Below are positions 30,714-32,429 of a stretch of DNA of 32,429 nucleotides, piece after piece. The stretch lies in the NCBI RefSeq assembly GCF_000003605.2, contig NW_003139318.1:117919-150347 (forward strand), in the 5' to 3' direction. Source of the stretch: Saccoglossus kowalevskii. Its lineage: Eukaryota; Hemichordata; Enteropneusta; Harrimaniidae. The position numbers and the translations under genes were made by a program. Positions within the stretch are counted from its first letter, which is position 1, and each line of letters begins with the position of its first letter. The notes below the pieces were generated by a model. It was given only the letters and a program-made list of their open reading frames with translations. It was not told the DNA's origin and did no database searches.

Positions 30714-31365
30714 TACTGTATTTGCTTTATTAGTAGTGCAGTCACTTAAGTAAATAACAGTGGTGTGTCTGTGGTCAAAATAAGTCATATTTTAATGATC
30801 CAGTATAAAATACTGTATTTGCTCTATTAGTAGTGTAGTCACTTACGTAAATAACAGTGGTGTGTCTATGGTCAAAATAAGTCATATTTTAATGATCCAG
30901 TATACAATACTGTATTTGCTCTATTAGTAGTGCAGTCACTTACGTAAATAACAGTGGTGTGTCTATGGTCAAAATAAGTCATATTTTAATGATCCAGTAT
31001 ACAATACTGCATTTGCTGTATTAGTAGTGCAGTCACTCACGTAAATAACAGTGGTGTGTCTATAGTCAAAATACGTCATATTTTAATGATCCAGTATACA
31101 ATACTGTATTTGCTCTATTAGTAGTGCAGTCACTTATGTAAATGACAGTGGTGTGTCTATGGTCAAAATAAGTCATATTTTAATGATCTGTATACAATAC
31201 TGTATTTATTCTATTAGTAGTGCAGCCACTTACGTAAATAACAGTGGTGTGTCTATGGTCAAAATAAGTCATATTTTAATGATCCAGTATACCATACTGT
31301 ATTTGTTCTATTAGAAGCCATGCAATTATATAAATAAAAGCAGTTAGTCCATGGTCACAATGTTG
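30714..31365. repeat. 97-bp minisatellite, 6 full copies plus a decayed one
   Basis: Units start at 30714, 30811, 30908, 31005, 31102, 31198 and, degenerate, 31295. The shared sequence is TACTGTATTTGCTCTATTAG, TAGTGCAGTCACTTACGTAA, ATAACAGTGGTGTGTCTATG, GTCAAAATAAGTCATATTTT, AATGATCCAGTATACAA. Copies differ by a few bases, so the array is young. Three units carry the palindrome TTACGTAA, a PAR-bZIP/C/EBP-type site, and the others near versions. Confidence 0.95.
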
Positions 31366-32429
31366 ATCATCAGATCTATCACCGATGTAGTCATGCTATA
31401 TCTAATATACACACCAAGCGATGAGTTATAATGAAATAACCCCGAATCAATCGTATTTTCATTTGAGGTAGATATCAGAACAAATACAATGCTTCTTTTA
31501 GAGATGAGCACGAGGGAATACAGTATTTTTCTTTTTTTTAAATTATGTGGTACAAAATGGCTAGATTGTTGGTGAAGAATTATCAAGAATTTTAACAATC
31601 TGAAGGAAGACTATACAATTGTAACTTTATCTAATAAAAACATCCACTCTACAGAAAACTGGAAAAAAAATGAAAAAAATAATTCCTTTACACACTACAC
31701 TAGTGCGTATAACATTTTTTTAATTGATTAAACAGCAAATATTTTTTGGGAAAAGAAATCAGATCACTCTGTTTGGGATTAAACAGGAAACATTAAATCT
31801 CAATGTCAATTCTACTAATATTGCACAGTACACATTGTGAAAGTGGATAGTGATGCTTTAATGGACCCCTTAACACACTGGAAAAAAACACATTTGACCC
31901 TCTAACTCAGTAAAAAAAAATAACCACACCTCTTAGGTGGGTGGCCCGATATTTTGAGAAACGTAACTTAAATGTGAAGTGGTGTTTTTGAAAAAAAACC
32001 TCGCTTGAAGCATTGCCCTAAGAAAAATACAGTTTAAACTCACTTTTGTTCAGAAACAATCTTAGTTTACTTAACTTCTCCTTGTATAAATCCACAAGTG
32101 TCAACAAAAAATGCCAATTTACTTTCGTCCATTGAATGGCATCCCACGAGACAAAACCCAAGATGTTTTTGTTATTTGTCTTTCTTTGACTACTGTCTCT
32201 ACATTTTATTGAAGTGGTAAAGGTTTCCGACTCAAAAACCTTTAACATAAGGTACTTCCTACGGTATTCTCTAGAGCAAGCATGCAGGCATTTTCATGGC
32301 CTTGCAACCATCACAGGTGAAAACAAAGGCTGAAAATTCCCAGAAAACTGTCCTTTGGGTTAGTTATTGAGACTCTCCTGAACAGTGTAATGAGATTACC
32401 GGTATCCCTACTACATGTGCAACATATAT
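31366..32429. other. AT-rich non-coding stretch
   Basis: No gene supported. Minus frames at 31344-31598 and 32018-32248 have no recognisable features. The last 150 bases are slightly more G+C-rich and include a donor-like CACAG|GTGAAA (plus) near 32318, with no exon that I can define. Confidence 0.5.

Noticed and set aside
1-32429. tRNA, rRNA, CRISPR arrays, bacterial operons, and reverse-transcriptase, integrase or transposase coding
   Set aside because: Looked for characteristic signatures by eye and found none; the mobile elements seen are all non-coding.

Overview
The window reads as nuclear DNA of an animal, most likely a marine invertebrate. It is strongly A+T-rich and full of poly-A/T runs. 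It holds GT/AG splice signals, several miniature inverted-repeat transposons (MITEs), five long minisatellite arrays and a (CA)n microsatellite, and has no compact operon-like coding. I cannot name the species. One composite repeat (about 14.88-15.52 kb) resembles the tandem-repeat non-autonomous elements best known from bivalves, which only weakly hints at a mollusc-like or other marine host. No long open frame is a convincing whole gene. The long low-complexity frames are chance or repeat artefacts, so genes appear only as short exons inside large introns or intergenic DNA.

The best-supported host coding piece is a minus-strand first exon at 22355-22430. It encodes an almost complete signal peptide and ends in a phase-1 GTAAG donor. 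Its downstream exons must lie to the left, possibly beyond the window. Second is a plus-strand start exon at 29583, beginning AAGATGGCG with an in-frame stop just upstream. Weaker exon candidates, all lacking homology evidence, are at 5679-5709 (minus, 31 nt), 7391-7651 (strand unclear), 8594-8836 (minus), 10390-10506 (minus, terminal), 26313-26331 (minus, 19 nt), 27952-28010 (strand unclear) and 29849-30214 (minus, about 121 codons).

The rest is mostly repeats. Three copies of a ~210 bp MITE with TACTGTA...TACAGTA ends lie at 15848, 23597 and 27586, with a diverged relative at 9712. Two copies of a TTAA-bounded, piggyBac-like MITE lie at 14606 and 18032. A foldback-like element lies at 25290. 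A composite element at 14880-15520 carries a 157-bp tandem core. Minisatellites lie at 13.77 kb (35 bp), 17.26 kb (77 bp), 18.75 kb (about 33 bp, next to a hAT-like end), 23.40 kb (19 bp, each unit built on a POU octamer) and 30.71 kb (97 bp).

Regulatory-looking signals stand out more than genes. Seven exact matches to the RFX X-box pattern are present, three of them within 381 bp at 16.58-16.96 kb and one forming a perfect 20-bp palindrome. There is also the octamer array and repeated TTACGTAA motifs. These were found by eye and need statistical and comparative tests. No previously undescribed biological system could be demonstrated.
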